From Paramecium pentaurelia (Eukaryota > Ciliophora > Oligohymenophorea > Peniculida > Parameciidae): a DNA stretch of 64,000 bases. The stretch is taken from assembly GCA_905183005.1 (NCBI GenBank), contig CAJJDO010000036.1, positions 62,001 to 126,000 of the forward strand, given 5' to 3'. Positions 38,798-52,103 of the stretch are shown in pieces; positions within the stretch are counted from its first letter, which is position 1, and each line of letters begins with the position of its first letter. The position numbers were made by a program, and so were the translations under genes. A model generated the notes under the pieces. It was not told the origin of the DNA, did no database searches, and was given only the letters and a program-made list of their open reading frames with translations.

Positions 38798-41220
38798 TCA
38801 TTCGTAATATCCTAATACACCATATAGAGTTCCATAAAATCTATCCTTTACACAAGTAACTTCTATAGGATTTGATACAGCAATTTCCATCTGTTCACTG
38901 ATAGTGAATGTAAGTAAATTCAATTTAGCAATTTTAACATCATTTTCTGAGAAACATATTATATCATCATAATAAAAGGAAGCATATTGACATGGATAAT
39001 TCAAACTTCCTAGAGCTATCATTTTTTCATCATAATAAAATAAATGGGCTCCCTTAAATATATAGTTTAAATAAATACTTTGAAATTCTCATATATTAAG
39101 AAATATTTATCTTTAATATCAAATCCCTTTAATGGAATATTGAAATTATGTACAAATTATCCATCATTTGAATGAATAGCAGTTTCAGTAGAAAAAAAGA
39201 TAACATTTTAATGTAATTTGAGATCATATATTGGTTCTGAATATGTATAATTATAAATTAATTATAGCTATTCATTTACAATATTTATTTTTCCTTATTA
39301 AGATTCTGTATATCCTGCTAAATATATGTTATTATATTATTCCATTTTTTCAATAGAAAATTGTTATTGAGATTGAGTTTTTAATTAATCATCAAAATAA
39401 CTCAACAATTAATTTTAAGTAGTTAAAACAATTAAATGATCTTTAAAAAATCTCAAATTTTTGATTTCTAAATTCTTGATAAATTTCAATTCTCTACATT
39501 ATGAACTTGATCCTTAACTCAAAGTAACCATTTAAATTTCATTTTAAACAATTCCAATTAGTTTATCATTTTAGAAACTAATATCATATAAATGATCCCA
39601 ATTTACAATAATTTATTAAAGTTAATTGTCAATCATGTAAATATGATGTGAAAAGATTATCACTTTATTGTTAAATTTCATCAATTTAATGGGATGAGTA
39701 TTGCTAATCTAAAATATTTTGTGAACTCTATATGTGTCAGAAGCTAAGGAAACTAAATTACCATCTATTAGACCTAATAAAATAAAATTCTGAGTTTATT
39801 CAATAGATACTATTGTACTATTGATATTATTAATAACATAATGTTATTAATCATTAAAATTATGTAATTCAAATTAAAACCAAGAACTATAATGAAGTTT
39901 TTTATTTATAATTTAAAATGCACTAAGACGATTGATGATCTATTAAGATATTAATGTTATATTTGAATCATTAATTGTGTAAAATCTTAACTCATTATTA
40001 CCTAAATATAGATATAAAGCTTTATTAGCTAAATCTAATCTACAATCCTTTATCTTTTAATAAAATTCTTCTTAATATATAATATTTTCATATGATTATA
40101 AGAATATCACTTTATTAACTGTAATTTATAGTAGCATCATACTGGAAAGTTAATGAATAAGTAAAGTCTTTTAATTTTTTATAACTTTTATATCAGCTAT
40201 AATAAATTGAGGAATAGTATAAATTTCAGATGACTAAGAGAAACTAAGCATTATTAATGAAGGATTTATATAGAAGATCTTTCTTGGTCTCATTTCATTT
40301 GTTAATTTGTATCTTTCTAAAACATTTTCATTAATTCCTTTTCTAAATAAACTAACAGGATATTTCTTATTATAACTTGCAATGAAGCAGATTTAATTAC
40401 ATGGATGGATATCTACTATTTAACCTAAATTATAGAATTCTTTAATAATTTAATTATCCTTAACAAGAATTGAATTATCATTTATTGATCCAAAAAATGT
40501 TTGATTATTAAATTCAACCACACAACTAATTCTAAATTAAATATTTGAGTTGAATTCTACAATTTCTTAGTTTTACATTTAAAATAATTTGTTTTCACTT
40601 TGTAATATAAAAGTATTATGATACAAGAAAATTTATTCAATCTATTATCCAAATTCAATGTGATATAATTCTTCACATTTATTCAAATCAATAATTGTTA
40701 ATTGTGGAAAAACTATGCTTTGATAGAGGAAATGTGGTTAGGTTTTGGATATGCAGTAGATTTATTCAACACCCATTTCTATATCCATAAATTTATGAGA
40801 ATAAACTACATTGCATTCCATTAATTTTTATTTAATCACATATGTTAATTAATTAGTGGGATTTGGCGCAAAACTCACAATTTTATTTTTCTTTACTAAA
40901 TTCTCAATCTCATCTATTTTACAAACTTAATATTCATATTGATAGTCAAGTACTATAAAATCTTTATAAGAATATATAGCTAATGGTATTTAAGGAAGTG
41001 TATATGAGGATAGCACCTCCAAATCTTAATTAACAAATTTGATGCAATTTTCTAAGGTATAAATTACAATGACGTTGTCCTATAATAAGTAAATGGTCTT
41101 AGCATTTAATTAGTATTTCTATTCATTTATGTATATAAATGGAGGAGAACAGAAATATAGATTCGATCTGATTTCCAAAGCACTTGTTACACATAATGAC
41201 TCAAATAAATTATTTAACAT
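38798..41220 (-). CDS. DDB1/CPSF160-type beta-propeller protein
   Basis: About 800 aa, almost all short beta strands, with no TM segments. The middle contains the order expected of the DDB1/CPSF-A/SF3b130 superfamily: QNFILLGLIDGNLVSLA (gly-asp-gly strand), then HPIKLMKFNNKVIIFSHHIY, HLYDISFQNDKLIGIVQNEI and a following ...CRELKFIKNLEIKNLRFF. These match the LGxxPVxL...SxR...I scheme. The C-terminal part (ISEQMEIAVSNPIEVTCVKD) is short for the family, and the total is smaller than DDB1 (about 1,140 aa). One 26-nt intron near the end links FK to GAHLFYYDE. Likely a protein-interaction scaffold; the exact orthologue is uncertain. Confidence 0.45.
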
Positions 41221-41230
41221 TTAATTAATA
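41221..41230. promoter_or_regulatory. 10-bp gap between divergent start codons
   Basis: Only ttaattaata lies between the minus-strand ATG of the beta-propeller gene (41218-41220) and the plus-strand ATG of PEX5 (41231-41233). Any promoter must extend into coding sequence of one or both genes. Confidence 0.6.
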
Positions 41231-43231
41231 ATGGCCTTTAGAAATATTTATACAGGTGGTGCTTGCACTGCTGATGGAACTTAATAGATGAGTTAAAATC
41301 CATTTAAGCAATTTATGGATAGGATGCTATTTGGCTAAACATAACAATAGTATATCTTAAATATAAGAATCTTAGATAAATATAATAATAGATAAATGTT
41401 TAATAAGATCCGATTGTTCAATAAAAATTATAAGAGCGTTAACGATTACTTGAAAGCATGAATCAATAATGGGATGTTATGGCTAAACAATATGATTAAG
41501 CAAATATGGAATAAAGATAAATGATGGAAAAGATGTTTGTAGAAGAGTAAAGAAAATATGAATAAGCTATGATTTAGTAATAAATGATGATGGATTTTTA
41601 ATGGTAATAAGCAGAAATCTAATACTAAGCAGATTAAATGGCTTAAGAATATTTATTTTAAGAAGCTTATGAAAATGCTGAGGATTTATAAGCTTAGAGT
41701 GAAAAATCATAAAAATTTGCTGATGATCTAGTTTAAGCCCTAGAAAAAGATCCTGATCCAAGATTTTAATAATCTAAATTTTTAAGATTTATGAAGGACA
41801 TTTAGAATGGAAATCTAAAATTAGTTGGCAATGAATTATTAACATAGAAAGGGGATAAAGTAGAATAGTCAGCATTAGATAGAATATAGACATTGGAAGA
41901 AGGATGGGATTAAGCTACAAAAAATGTTGAATAAAAATAATCAGATTTAACAGAAGTTGAAGAGAAATTTTCAAAGATGTGGGATGAAAAATTATAAAAA
42001 TATGAAAGTGAATTATAAAATGAAGATTAATTTTAAAAGAATCTTGAAGATACTTATTAAAAAATACTTAAAGAAATGGATACAGGAACAGATTTTGATA
42101 AAATGTTTTCTGATGCCTGGTAAGCTGCATCAGATTTATAGGAATTTGAACTCTATAAAGATTCTAATGATACTTATAGATTTTAAGAAAACAATAAATA
42201 TTTATAGATGGACTTTCCTCTACAAGCAGCATTGAATTTAGTACATTAAGGCTAAAATACAGAAGCTATTCTTGCTTTGGAAGCTCACATTTAAAAAAAT
42301 CCAACAGATTCTAATGCTTGGAGAATCTTGGGTAGGTTACATCAAGAAAATGATTAAGATTAAAGAGCTGTGGCTGCCTTCTTAAATGCTTTGAAATAAA
42401 ATCCAAATGAATTAGATACATTAAGTGCTTTGGGTATATCTTGTACAAATATTTTGGATGAAGTAAAAGCAATGTCCTTTTTAAAATAATGGTTAATTAG
42501 AAATCCAAATTATAAAGTTGCAGTAGATGATAGTATTGTGCCTGATAATACAAATATATATGATTATACTTTAGATTAAATAAAATGCATGAATGCAAGA
42601 ATGATTCAAGTTTTTGAAGCAGCTCATTAATAAGGACCAAATGATGTTGAATTATTAAATGGATTAGCTGTACTTTATTTTATTGAAAGAAATTATTAAA
42701 AATCAGTTGAAATATTTAAGAAAGCTCTTTAAATTGAACCTAAAAATTATTAGATTTGGAATAAATTGGGAGCTACATTAGCACATTTAGGTGAAGCAGA
42801 TTAAGCTATGTTTTGTTACCATAGAGCATTAGATCTTAGACCTAATTATGTGAGAGTATGGGTTAATTTGGCATTTGCATATTCTTACAAAGGAGAGTAT
42901 TTAGATGCTGCAAGATTGTATTTAAGTGCTCTTATGATTAATCCATAAGCTAAACATATATGGGGTTATCTCTAAACAGCATTCTTGTAACTATGTATCA
43001 ATTAGATTTATATCAAATAGAAAGACCAGATTTAATTTCGAAAATATAACATTATGATCCTATGTTATTTAAGGATGAATTTAATGTTACTAATCCTAAT
43101 GATTTGCCAGAACCTGAAATACTATGTAATTTTCTTTTGTTAAAATTTTCCTAGATAGAGAAGCTAATAATTTATACATATTTAAAATGTCTGAAGAAGA
43201 ATGGTTATAGACTTCTTAGAAAAAACCATGA
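41231..43231 (+). CDS. PEX5: Peroxisomal targeting signal 1 receptor PEX5
   Basis: Cytosolic receptor that binds PTS1 cargo through TPRs and docks at the peroxisome. The N-terminus MAFRNIYTGGACTADG carries the early conserved cysteine used for mono-ubiquitination and recycling. Aromatic Wxxx motifs follow in the disordered region (NQQWDVMAKQY, EGWDQAT, SDAWQAASDLQEF). The TPR half begins PLQAALNLVQQGQNTEAILA, then NAWRILGRLHQENDQDQRAV, LLNGLAVLYFIERNYQKSVE, WNKLGATLAHLGEADQAMFC and VWVNLAFAYSYKGEYLDAAR. The C-terminal helix LYQIERPDLISKIQHYDPM is shifted by one base from the last TPR near 42985. A real or sequencing frameshift, or an unusual 41-nt intron, must bridge it. Introns of 26 and 29 nt occur elsewhere. 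Confidence 0.85.
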
Positions 43232-43278
43232 GATTAACCATTCTATATTTTGTTTAAAAAATATTAATAGTTTATTAA

Positions 43279-46200
43279 ATGTCTAATTAAGGATCGTCAA
43301 TGAAAGAAATTGAAATACCCACTCCAAGTGGTAAAAGCAATTCATAATTGTAATCAGTAAGTGATAATGCTGATTTACAAAGAGATTCAGATCCAACAAT
43401 TCAAAAAAGGGATTTTTCTGTATCTCAATTTTCTTAAAATGCCATTAAACCTAAAAAATTGAGAAGAATTATTTAGGCTATGGACATAATTGGAATGCTT
43501 GGATTATTAATTTATTGCATTTTAATACAATCTTATTACTCAACCATATATTTGATATGTTTGCTCTTAATTTTAAATTACTCCTATATTAGTAGCTATA
43601 AAGGAGTTTAAGTAAAAGATGGAAAACTTTATCCTTTGGAAGAATTTGCAGCTTAATAAGAATAATTTCATAATACTAATTAGAACTAAGAGTAATCTGA
43701 AAATAATTTTATAACTCAATATTGGTTAGTTCTTAATGATTTTAAGAAGACAATTTGGTATAGTTTTGTTATAGTTTCCGCAATCTCTTTAATAGTTAAG
43801 CTTACATTATACCCTATAGCTAAAAATGGAGTAATTTAAATTAATATAGTAAGGGTTATGCAATGATGTCAATTGAAAACTTTAGAGGATTGGAAGTCTA
43901 TTTCACATTGATAAATGGTAAAATCACAGTCTCTTCAGCAGAACAAGGATTAGCATTTGCACCTAACTGCATAATGTTAACTTTAGCAATAATTATTTTA
44001 ATTTTCAGAAATGTCGAAATTAAATAAGAATTCAATGAATTATCAGATAGTCCTATTTTGACTAAATTTTTTATTGTAATCATTTGCCAATTTATATTTA
44101 GCTATTAATGTTACTTAATTTGATTGTCTTAACTTGTTGTACTAAATCTCTAATTGGCCTTGTTATGTGGGGTTTTTAATTGGTTTTGCTGTTAAAAATG
44201 TATAACAATCAATTAGTAGATAAACTATATTTTATAATTTTGAAGATAGTAATTATGGTAATATTAGTGGTTATGTTTTTCATCAGCACACCAATTAAGA
44301 AAGTTATCCTTTAAAATAATAGAGCTGCATCTTTCACATTATAATTTTCTGGATTTTAATTATTTGGTTACTTTTCGAATTACGAAGCCCAAGCCATTCT
44401 ATTTATTATCTTCTCAATTATTGTACTAAATATGCTTTGTTTAGTTAGTTAAAAGATTAAAACCTAGAATATCAAAAATCAATTTAATTATACTGTATAA
44501 GAGATCTCTTAATAATATAAAGACTTTAAATAGTTTAAAGAGTTTATTAAAAGTTAAATGGATAATATTTCTGTAGATATCAATGATTCACCTAAAGGAA
44601 AGAGAAAAATTAGTGTTGAAGTAAATTAATTAGAAGGTTCTAATAAAATTGAATCTGAAGAAGAAATAGAAATTTCAGAAGAAGATATTGATGAATAAGG
44701 TAATGATGAATCAGATAATGATGAATCAAAAGAAAATCCTAATATTGAAAAAGAGTCAGAAGATTAATAAGTTTATACTACTTTTGCATATTTTAATAAA
44801 ATTGAGAAAGCTTGGTATGATTAATTAGAAAGTTTAAAAAATACAATTGATAAACCATTGATTTCTTTGATTATATTACAAATATTGTCTCTAAGTATAG
44901 TCATACTGTAATAGACATATTTTTCAATTTTACTGGTATGTTGGCTTATTTTAACAGGATTTACATTAAATTTTAAAATAATTAGACTGGCTACAGTATT
45001 TTGTAATATTCCTTCATTATTGATCAATTTTTTTACTTTCTATTACAGCAATATAACAGGATTAGATAGACCTGATAATTTCTATTAATTTTGTCCTTCT
45101 AGTGAATATAAAAATATAGATGAGTTACCAAAAACAGTATGTTAGAAACTTGGATTCTTTTATTAAGATAATTCAGCTGTGAATTCAATTCTGATGAATT
45201 GTACTTTATGTTTATTTTTTTTGTTCATTAAATAAATTGAAGAACAATAAGAAAAAGAATAATAAATAAAAAGTTAAACTAATGAAATTGAAGAAAAGTC
45301 TAAATGGTTTAATATATTTTTAGCATTTTATTTTAGAATAGGATTTTTAATGGTAATTGTATTATTATATTGGGTTGGATTCAATGAAATTAATGTAATT
45401 TAATTTATTATGATTCTACTTTTGATAATATTTATTGTTAATTAATCAAATAAATGTGAATATAAAGGAAAGAAAGTACCTTTTCAATAAAAATATTGGA
45501 TAATTCTATTGGTTTACATGAGTGTCCTTACTTTAATAAAATATTTATACATTTTATTTGGAGTTTAATAAAGTTACTTTGTTGTTTAAGTATTAGGGTT
45601 TAATATGTTAAATCGCTAATTAGTTTTGAATTGGCTGTTGTTTTATTTGACAATAGTTCAATATTATGGATTTAATACTACTTTATATGATTAATATTCA
45701 AATGTAAAATAAATATTATATTTTAGAGATTAATAGCAACTATTTCATAAGTTGATAGTGTGAAAGAAAATGCTCCTAATTTTAGATATCATTTTGGAAT
45801 TTTAGAAACTATTTATGGTCATTCATTGATATGGACAGCATATGTAATTAATATATGCTTTTTGTTATTCACACCTTATAGTTATCTAAATAATATATTA
45901 TTATTATATATAGGAATTGTTTTCTTATATCATGTAAAATAAATAAATTCATAAATTAATTACATAAAATTAAGATTATTATGGTATATATACATGTAAT
46001 TATTGCTAATAGCTTTTGCATATAGATATCTCTTTTCATTTTTGTAAATTATTATAAAATTTATTAATTTAGTTGTGTTCCAGATTTAAATGAAAAATCA
46101 GATGGATTTTAAAGATTTTATGATAATCTTTAATTATATTATTAGGAAGCTGGTCTTTATGCATATTCTACAGATAATTTAAGAATGGAATACTTGGCTG

Positions 46201-49200
46201 ATACTTTAAATATTTTATTTGGTGCTTTTGCATTGAATTAATTGTCAAAATTTAAGAAATTGTAATTAAAATAAAATAATTTAAATTTAAATGAATCTAA
46301 TTCATAAAATATTCTAGATTTAAAAATATTAGAATAATAAAAGTGGCTGAAATCTATTTTGATTGGAATTGCTCATATTAATACTGATTTAATTACAATA
46401 TATATTGTAATATCTTGTGTACTTTATCTTAGATCAATAGCTGCATTTATATTATTGACTTTGTATTTAAGTTATTTTTATCGAGTGCATAATACTATTT
46501 TAGATATTCTAGATGAGTAATAAAGTTTATCAAAACTATAAAAATGTAAAACATTATATAGATTTAGAAATTTATCTTCTCAAAAAATTATACCTAGAAT
46601 TTGCTTCAGATATATCTCATATAGATGAAACTAAGAACATTAAAAGATTGAATGACTAAATTAAGTTATTGCGATTAAACACTAGAATCAAACTTAAAAG
46701 AAAAATATGGTTATATTCATTTTATTTTACTGCCTTTTGTATTTTCCTTTCTTACCTATCTTAATTTCTATCTACTGAATCATTTACAGAAATTGTTAAT
46801 CCTCCATTATGGGTGGATTATACAGTACTTAGTTTTTTTATTTTTGGAACTTATTCAAGATAATACATAATTACAAATTAATGTTATTGTGGTTATGAAT
46901 CAAATAATAATGATTGTAATGAAAGTAATTATGTTTAAACTGAATCAAATATGTGGTAGGTTTCATGGTTTTATTTATTTTTATTGTTTGTTAATGTAAT
47001 TGATACTGCTTGTACAAAGATTTTAGAAGATGATTTAACTAATAGTATAGAAAATCTATAAGAAACTTAAGAAATGAATTAAATTGAAGAATCAAGGATT
47101 TAAAATTAATCTTATGAAGAAAGTAAAGAAATATTTGATTAAAAATATGATTTTATCATTTTTGTTAAAAGTCATAGTGAATATAATTCATTTGATAGAG
47201 AAGTATTAATTTTGAATTACTTTAAAAATAAAAGTAGATTTGTTAAGATATTACTTCATGAATCATTATTTAAGATTTTTTAAAGATTCCTTATATTACT
47301 TTATCTATCAAATACTTTGCTTGTTAATACTATATTTTCATTATTCTATTTAATAATATCTGTTATTTTATTTTAAATGAGTGCTACAGTAAAAAATACT
47401 AAAATGTTAAACTCTATAGCAATATTCTCAATCTTATTTTAATATTTCCTTTATTTATTAAATTGGACTCCTTCAATTAATAATGTTCCTAAGTTGAACA
47501 ATTTTAATTTAACTCCTGATGATTTTAATATAATGGCTAAAACAAATTTATCTGATTATTGGTTAGCCTTTTTAGGATTTGAAAGTACAGAAATTATGGA
47601 TTGTGATTAACTTAATTAGAGTGTATTTTAAGATATGAAGTGTGAAACTAATCAATTATTAAATATAGTTATTGTATTTAATTGTCTCATAGTATCTTTT
47701 ATTTATTTATATTTTATAATGCTTGAGTGGTTTTGTAATCAAATATATAAACAATCTATAAAAATGAAGAACGAATTTATAATATGCAAAAAAGTACTTA
47801 GTAATCATAGTGACAGTCAAATTATTATTACTTATAATTTATGGAGATAGAAGAATTATAGTTTTAGACATGTATTGATATAAACAATCACTATGAATTA
47901 TCATTTAATTCTCTTTGGATTTGTGTTGTTGTTATGTGAAATGAATAGATCAATTTTTAATTTTCTTTAATTACTTATACTTATTGGATTTTTATATGTT
48001 GCAGAATTCCATTTTAAATGGCCCTATGCTTTTTCTGAAAGGAGAATAATTAAAGCATTTTATCAGGCAATATTTACATTATCTGCTATCATTATTGCCC
48101 TATTTACCTTATTAAAAGTACCAACCTTTTTAGAATAATGTGTTAATGCTTCAATAATTAGAATAGATGTAGGGAATGGATTAGAATTCTATTGTATGGA
48201 AGCCTTTAATTTAAAAATTGATGGATAGATTTTCTTGATATTCTTCATTTCATTATATTTTGATTTATAACTATCCAATCATCTGAAAACTACATAAGAT
48301 AATTATTAATCCAAATTAAAATTAAGATCTAGAATGGTATCAAGAGGTCTTGCTTATAATTATAATTATTAATAATATAAAAAAATATTATAATTGTAGG
48401 AAGAGAAAAATCTCTTAAATTAAATTTCAGATACAATAGAATAAAAGATGATTATATGGAAGAAAAGATTAAGAGAAATATAGATGAAATAATTTGAGAA
48501 TGAAAAATCAATTAATGTTTAATAATAATAATATCCTCAATTGACTGCTAGCTTTATGACAGAGCCTGAAGTTTAAATTCCATAAGATTAATCATATTTT
48601 AGGAAAATATATATTAGAATGATAATTTGGATGAGAAATGATAATCAATAAATAAAATTTATGCCATTTCACATTTTGATGGATTATATCTTATAATAAA
48701 ATAAACGACTTTAGAGACATGTATTTATTTAGTTAGAAAATCATTTAATGAATGATACTACATCTTATGAAGAAGAGATGAAAAATCTTGAGAAAATATA
48801 TAGAAGATTTTATTAAGAGATTTGTAAAAATAAAGATAAATTAAATGATGCAGCTTTAGATAAGATTATTTAAAAAGCTATGGATAAATATAAGAAATTG
48901 TATAAACCATATAAATTTTAATAATATAATAAATATGTAAACTAATATTAAATGAATTATAACTTAAGTAAAGAACTTAGATTTGTACATATTGTTGATG
49001 AAAAAGAGAGAATAGTTTTAGAATAAACAAAATAAAAATATCCAATAAATAAATTAATATAAATGAAAACATTACATTTATTTAGTTTATTTCTACAAGA
49101 TATATTTAAATATTGTTTGATTAAGTGGGATACTATAACTAATATTATAATTATTTGTTATTATTTCAAAAACTATGCTCTTTTAGGTATGGTATTACCA

Positions 49201-51764
49201 ATAATTATGTTTGTATGGGGATTAATAGATATAAATACTAAGACATTTTGGATTATTTCTTATTCATTATACTTTTTCATAATTTTAATGATATTTGTTG
49301 ACTCTATGTATGGAGTCTCATACAGTAAGCCAAATAAATCTACATAGTATATTCCATGGTATTACATATTAGATAATAGTAATACATTAGGATTATTTTA
49401 TGAAATATTTACAATATGGTTAATTACATTCTAAGTATTCCTATAAAAATCATTTGGTATTTTTGATTACCCTTTCACATAGATAGAAAATATATTTCAA
49501 GGTTATATCAGATTAAAATTAAACAATTTTAATAAAGATATGGTTGAAGAAATAGTATAAGAATCAGAAATACAGAGATCAAGATCTAAGTCAGAAATAG
49601 GTAGAGTAGAGAATCCTGAAATAGTGAGAATAGAATTAGAGAGTTAATTATAAGGAAAATTGTAATTGGAAAAATCAAGTTTGGAAGAAGAACCTGAAAG
49701 TATAATGTTAAAAATAGGTAATGATTTAGAAAGAAAAATTGCTGCAAATCCTGAAATCTTAAGTGATAAATATTAACCAGGATTTTTTGAGAAAATAATG
49801 TCTTATGAATATGCAAGACCAGGCATAGATCTTTATTTAGCTATAGCTTTTGTTTAAGTAATCCTATTTTTATATATGTTATTTTTTTTCAATTTCATGA
49901 CTGGGGAATCATAAAATATTGAAGGGTACTTAAAATATAATTAAGTACCTGCTCAATTAGTATTAGCATTAGTATTTTAAATGTTATTTATGATGATTGA
50001 AAGGTATATTGAATTAAGAGGAGATTAAAAATATATTAAAAATCAAGAAAAAGTAATATATAAAAATAAATACAAAACTTAATTTGTTTAAAAGTATATA
50101 TTACAAGTAGTAATTCTAATTTTAGTATTCTTTTTTGTTTATTGCTATTTATTAAAACTTTGGAATAGAACTATAGAAGATTTTTCAGAATATAATACTT
50201 CAATTGTAATATATTTTATGTTATTTTGTGCTTATTTTTATTTATCTGCTCTTTAACTTAGATATGGATATAGAGAATTAAAGGTAAGAAATCAATTTTT
50301 GTATGTTTATAATTCACTTAGCTATTATTTTGCTTTAATGTTCTATTCAATTCCATTTTTATATGATTTAAAGGTATTGATGGATTGGACTTGTTTATAT
50401 ACATCTCTTGATATTTATTAATGGTTTACTCTAGAAGATATTCAAAGATAATTGTATTTTACTAAAATATCTTCACAAAAAGTAATGAAAAGACAATTAG
50501 GATTACAAATATCAAAGATAACTAAATTTATTTTCTTTTTCTTTGTTATTTTTATATTAATATGTATATTTGGTCCATTAATATTATTTTCTGCTCTTAA
50601 TCCTGCTGCATAAGATAATCCTATTGTTAGTGGAACTTTTACAATTAATTTAGTTAATGTTGATACTAACTTAAATGTTTAATTTTATGAATCAAGTTAA
50701 TTATTTGGATTAGATTTACCAATATTAAGAGACTATTCTGAAATTAAAATTCTAACTAAATAAGAAAAAATTACAAAATAATAAATAGATAATTCAGGAG
50801 GAATCTAAAGATTTTAATTATCAGACTTTTCAAATTCTAAATGGTAAGTCTCACTTCCACTCTATACTTAATTAATTAGAGAATTAGATCAAACTTTATC
50901 TTTATAAGAAGATTATGCTTTTATGTTTAATGTAACTTTTATATTTAGAAGACGTTTCTAATTTTTATTTCCTACAGTATATAAATTTTCATATCCTTAT
51001 AATCCTCTAATAAATGGAAATAATGGTACTGCTAAATTAGGAAGAGATCAACTCAGATATATTAAACAAGCTGCCTTGAATTGTAATGATACAGGAATTA
51101 TGTTACCCAATTTCTATATTGAAGCACTTAGAATTTATCAAAGTTCGGCAACAAATTATAATACAACTCCTATTTATGGAAGAGATCTTAAAACCGCTTA
51201 AGATGTTTTCCTTAATATTAATTGTTCATATGGTAATGAAAATCCTCTATAAGGAGTGTCTAATTGGGAATTTTAATATGCAGGAAATAGTAATTTATTT
51301 TCTAATTCATCAAATATAACTTTGGCTAATGGATTATTATATTTTGTAGTTTGTGATAAATTCTCAGTCTTAACAAATGGATTAAGTGTTATTACAATTT
51401 ATACTACAATTATTCTTCTAATAGCCAAATGCATAAGAAGCACATTTTCCTCTCAAGTATTTATGTTAGAATTTACATAAATGGTTTAACCAGATGATTT
51501 ATTATCAATATGTTAGGCTGTATCTGTAGCAAGATAGCTTGAAAACTATAAAAAGTATTATAAATATTTTATATTTTAAGAGAGAATTTATTGTATTTTG
51601 AATTGATAGACATTTTACGTTCTCCAGAATTAGTAAAAGCAATGACTGGTGCATGGTCAGAGAAGTTCGAATCTTAATACATGAAATAAAAAGAAATTAA
51701 AGAAGAATAATTGTAGAATCAGGAATAATTAAAAGAAGAATCAAAAAAATTAAAATTAGACTGA
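43279..51764 (+). CDS. Piezo mechanosensitive ion channel
   Basis: Very large membrane protein (about 2,800 aa) with dozens of TM segments in repeating four-helix blades, as in Piezo trimers that open on membrane tension. The C-terminus is diagnostic. The extracellular cap (beta-rich, with FYIEALRIYQSSATNYNTTP and NLFSNSSNITLANGLLYFVV) is followed by the inner helix SVITIYTTIILLIAKCIRST. The cytosolic end is QVFMLEFTQMVQPDDLLSIC, QAVSVARQLENYKK and, after a 26-nt intron, LLYFELIDILRSPELVKAMT, matching the R-x-P-E-x-L...W family end. The N-terminus is a Ser/Gln-rich cytosolic segment before the first TM (IIGMLGLLIYCILIQSYYST). It is the longest gene of the window and was only sampled for introns. 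Confidence 0.9.
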
Positions 51765-52103
51765 TTGTCTTTTATTATATTTTGAATGAATTTTACTATT
51801 AAATACAAAATTTTAGATTAAAAAGAATTTTACTATCAGGAATTTCTAATTGAGAAATACCAAAAGTCAAAATCTATTTTAAAATATTTAAAGTTTTACA
51901 AAAGTTATTATTTTATTGTTAAAATTGATATTATTATCATAGATTTGATTTATACTATCTTAATTTTGATTTAATGATCTTCTTTAAAAAAAAAGAAATA
52001 ATTATCTATTTTATAAACTTACCTCCTTTTAGCTTTTGAATAATAATTAAAAAATAATTGTAAAAATAATAATAAGCTTTTTAAAATATTTATTTTTTTC
52101 ATT
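51765..52103. other. Intergenic region
   Basis: About 340 bp of AT-rich spacer between Piezo and the CDK-like gene in the same orientation. Nothing recognised. Confidence 0.5.
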
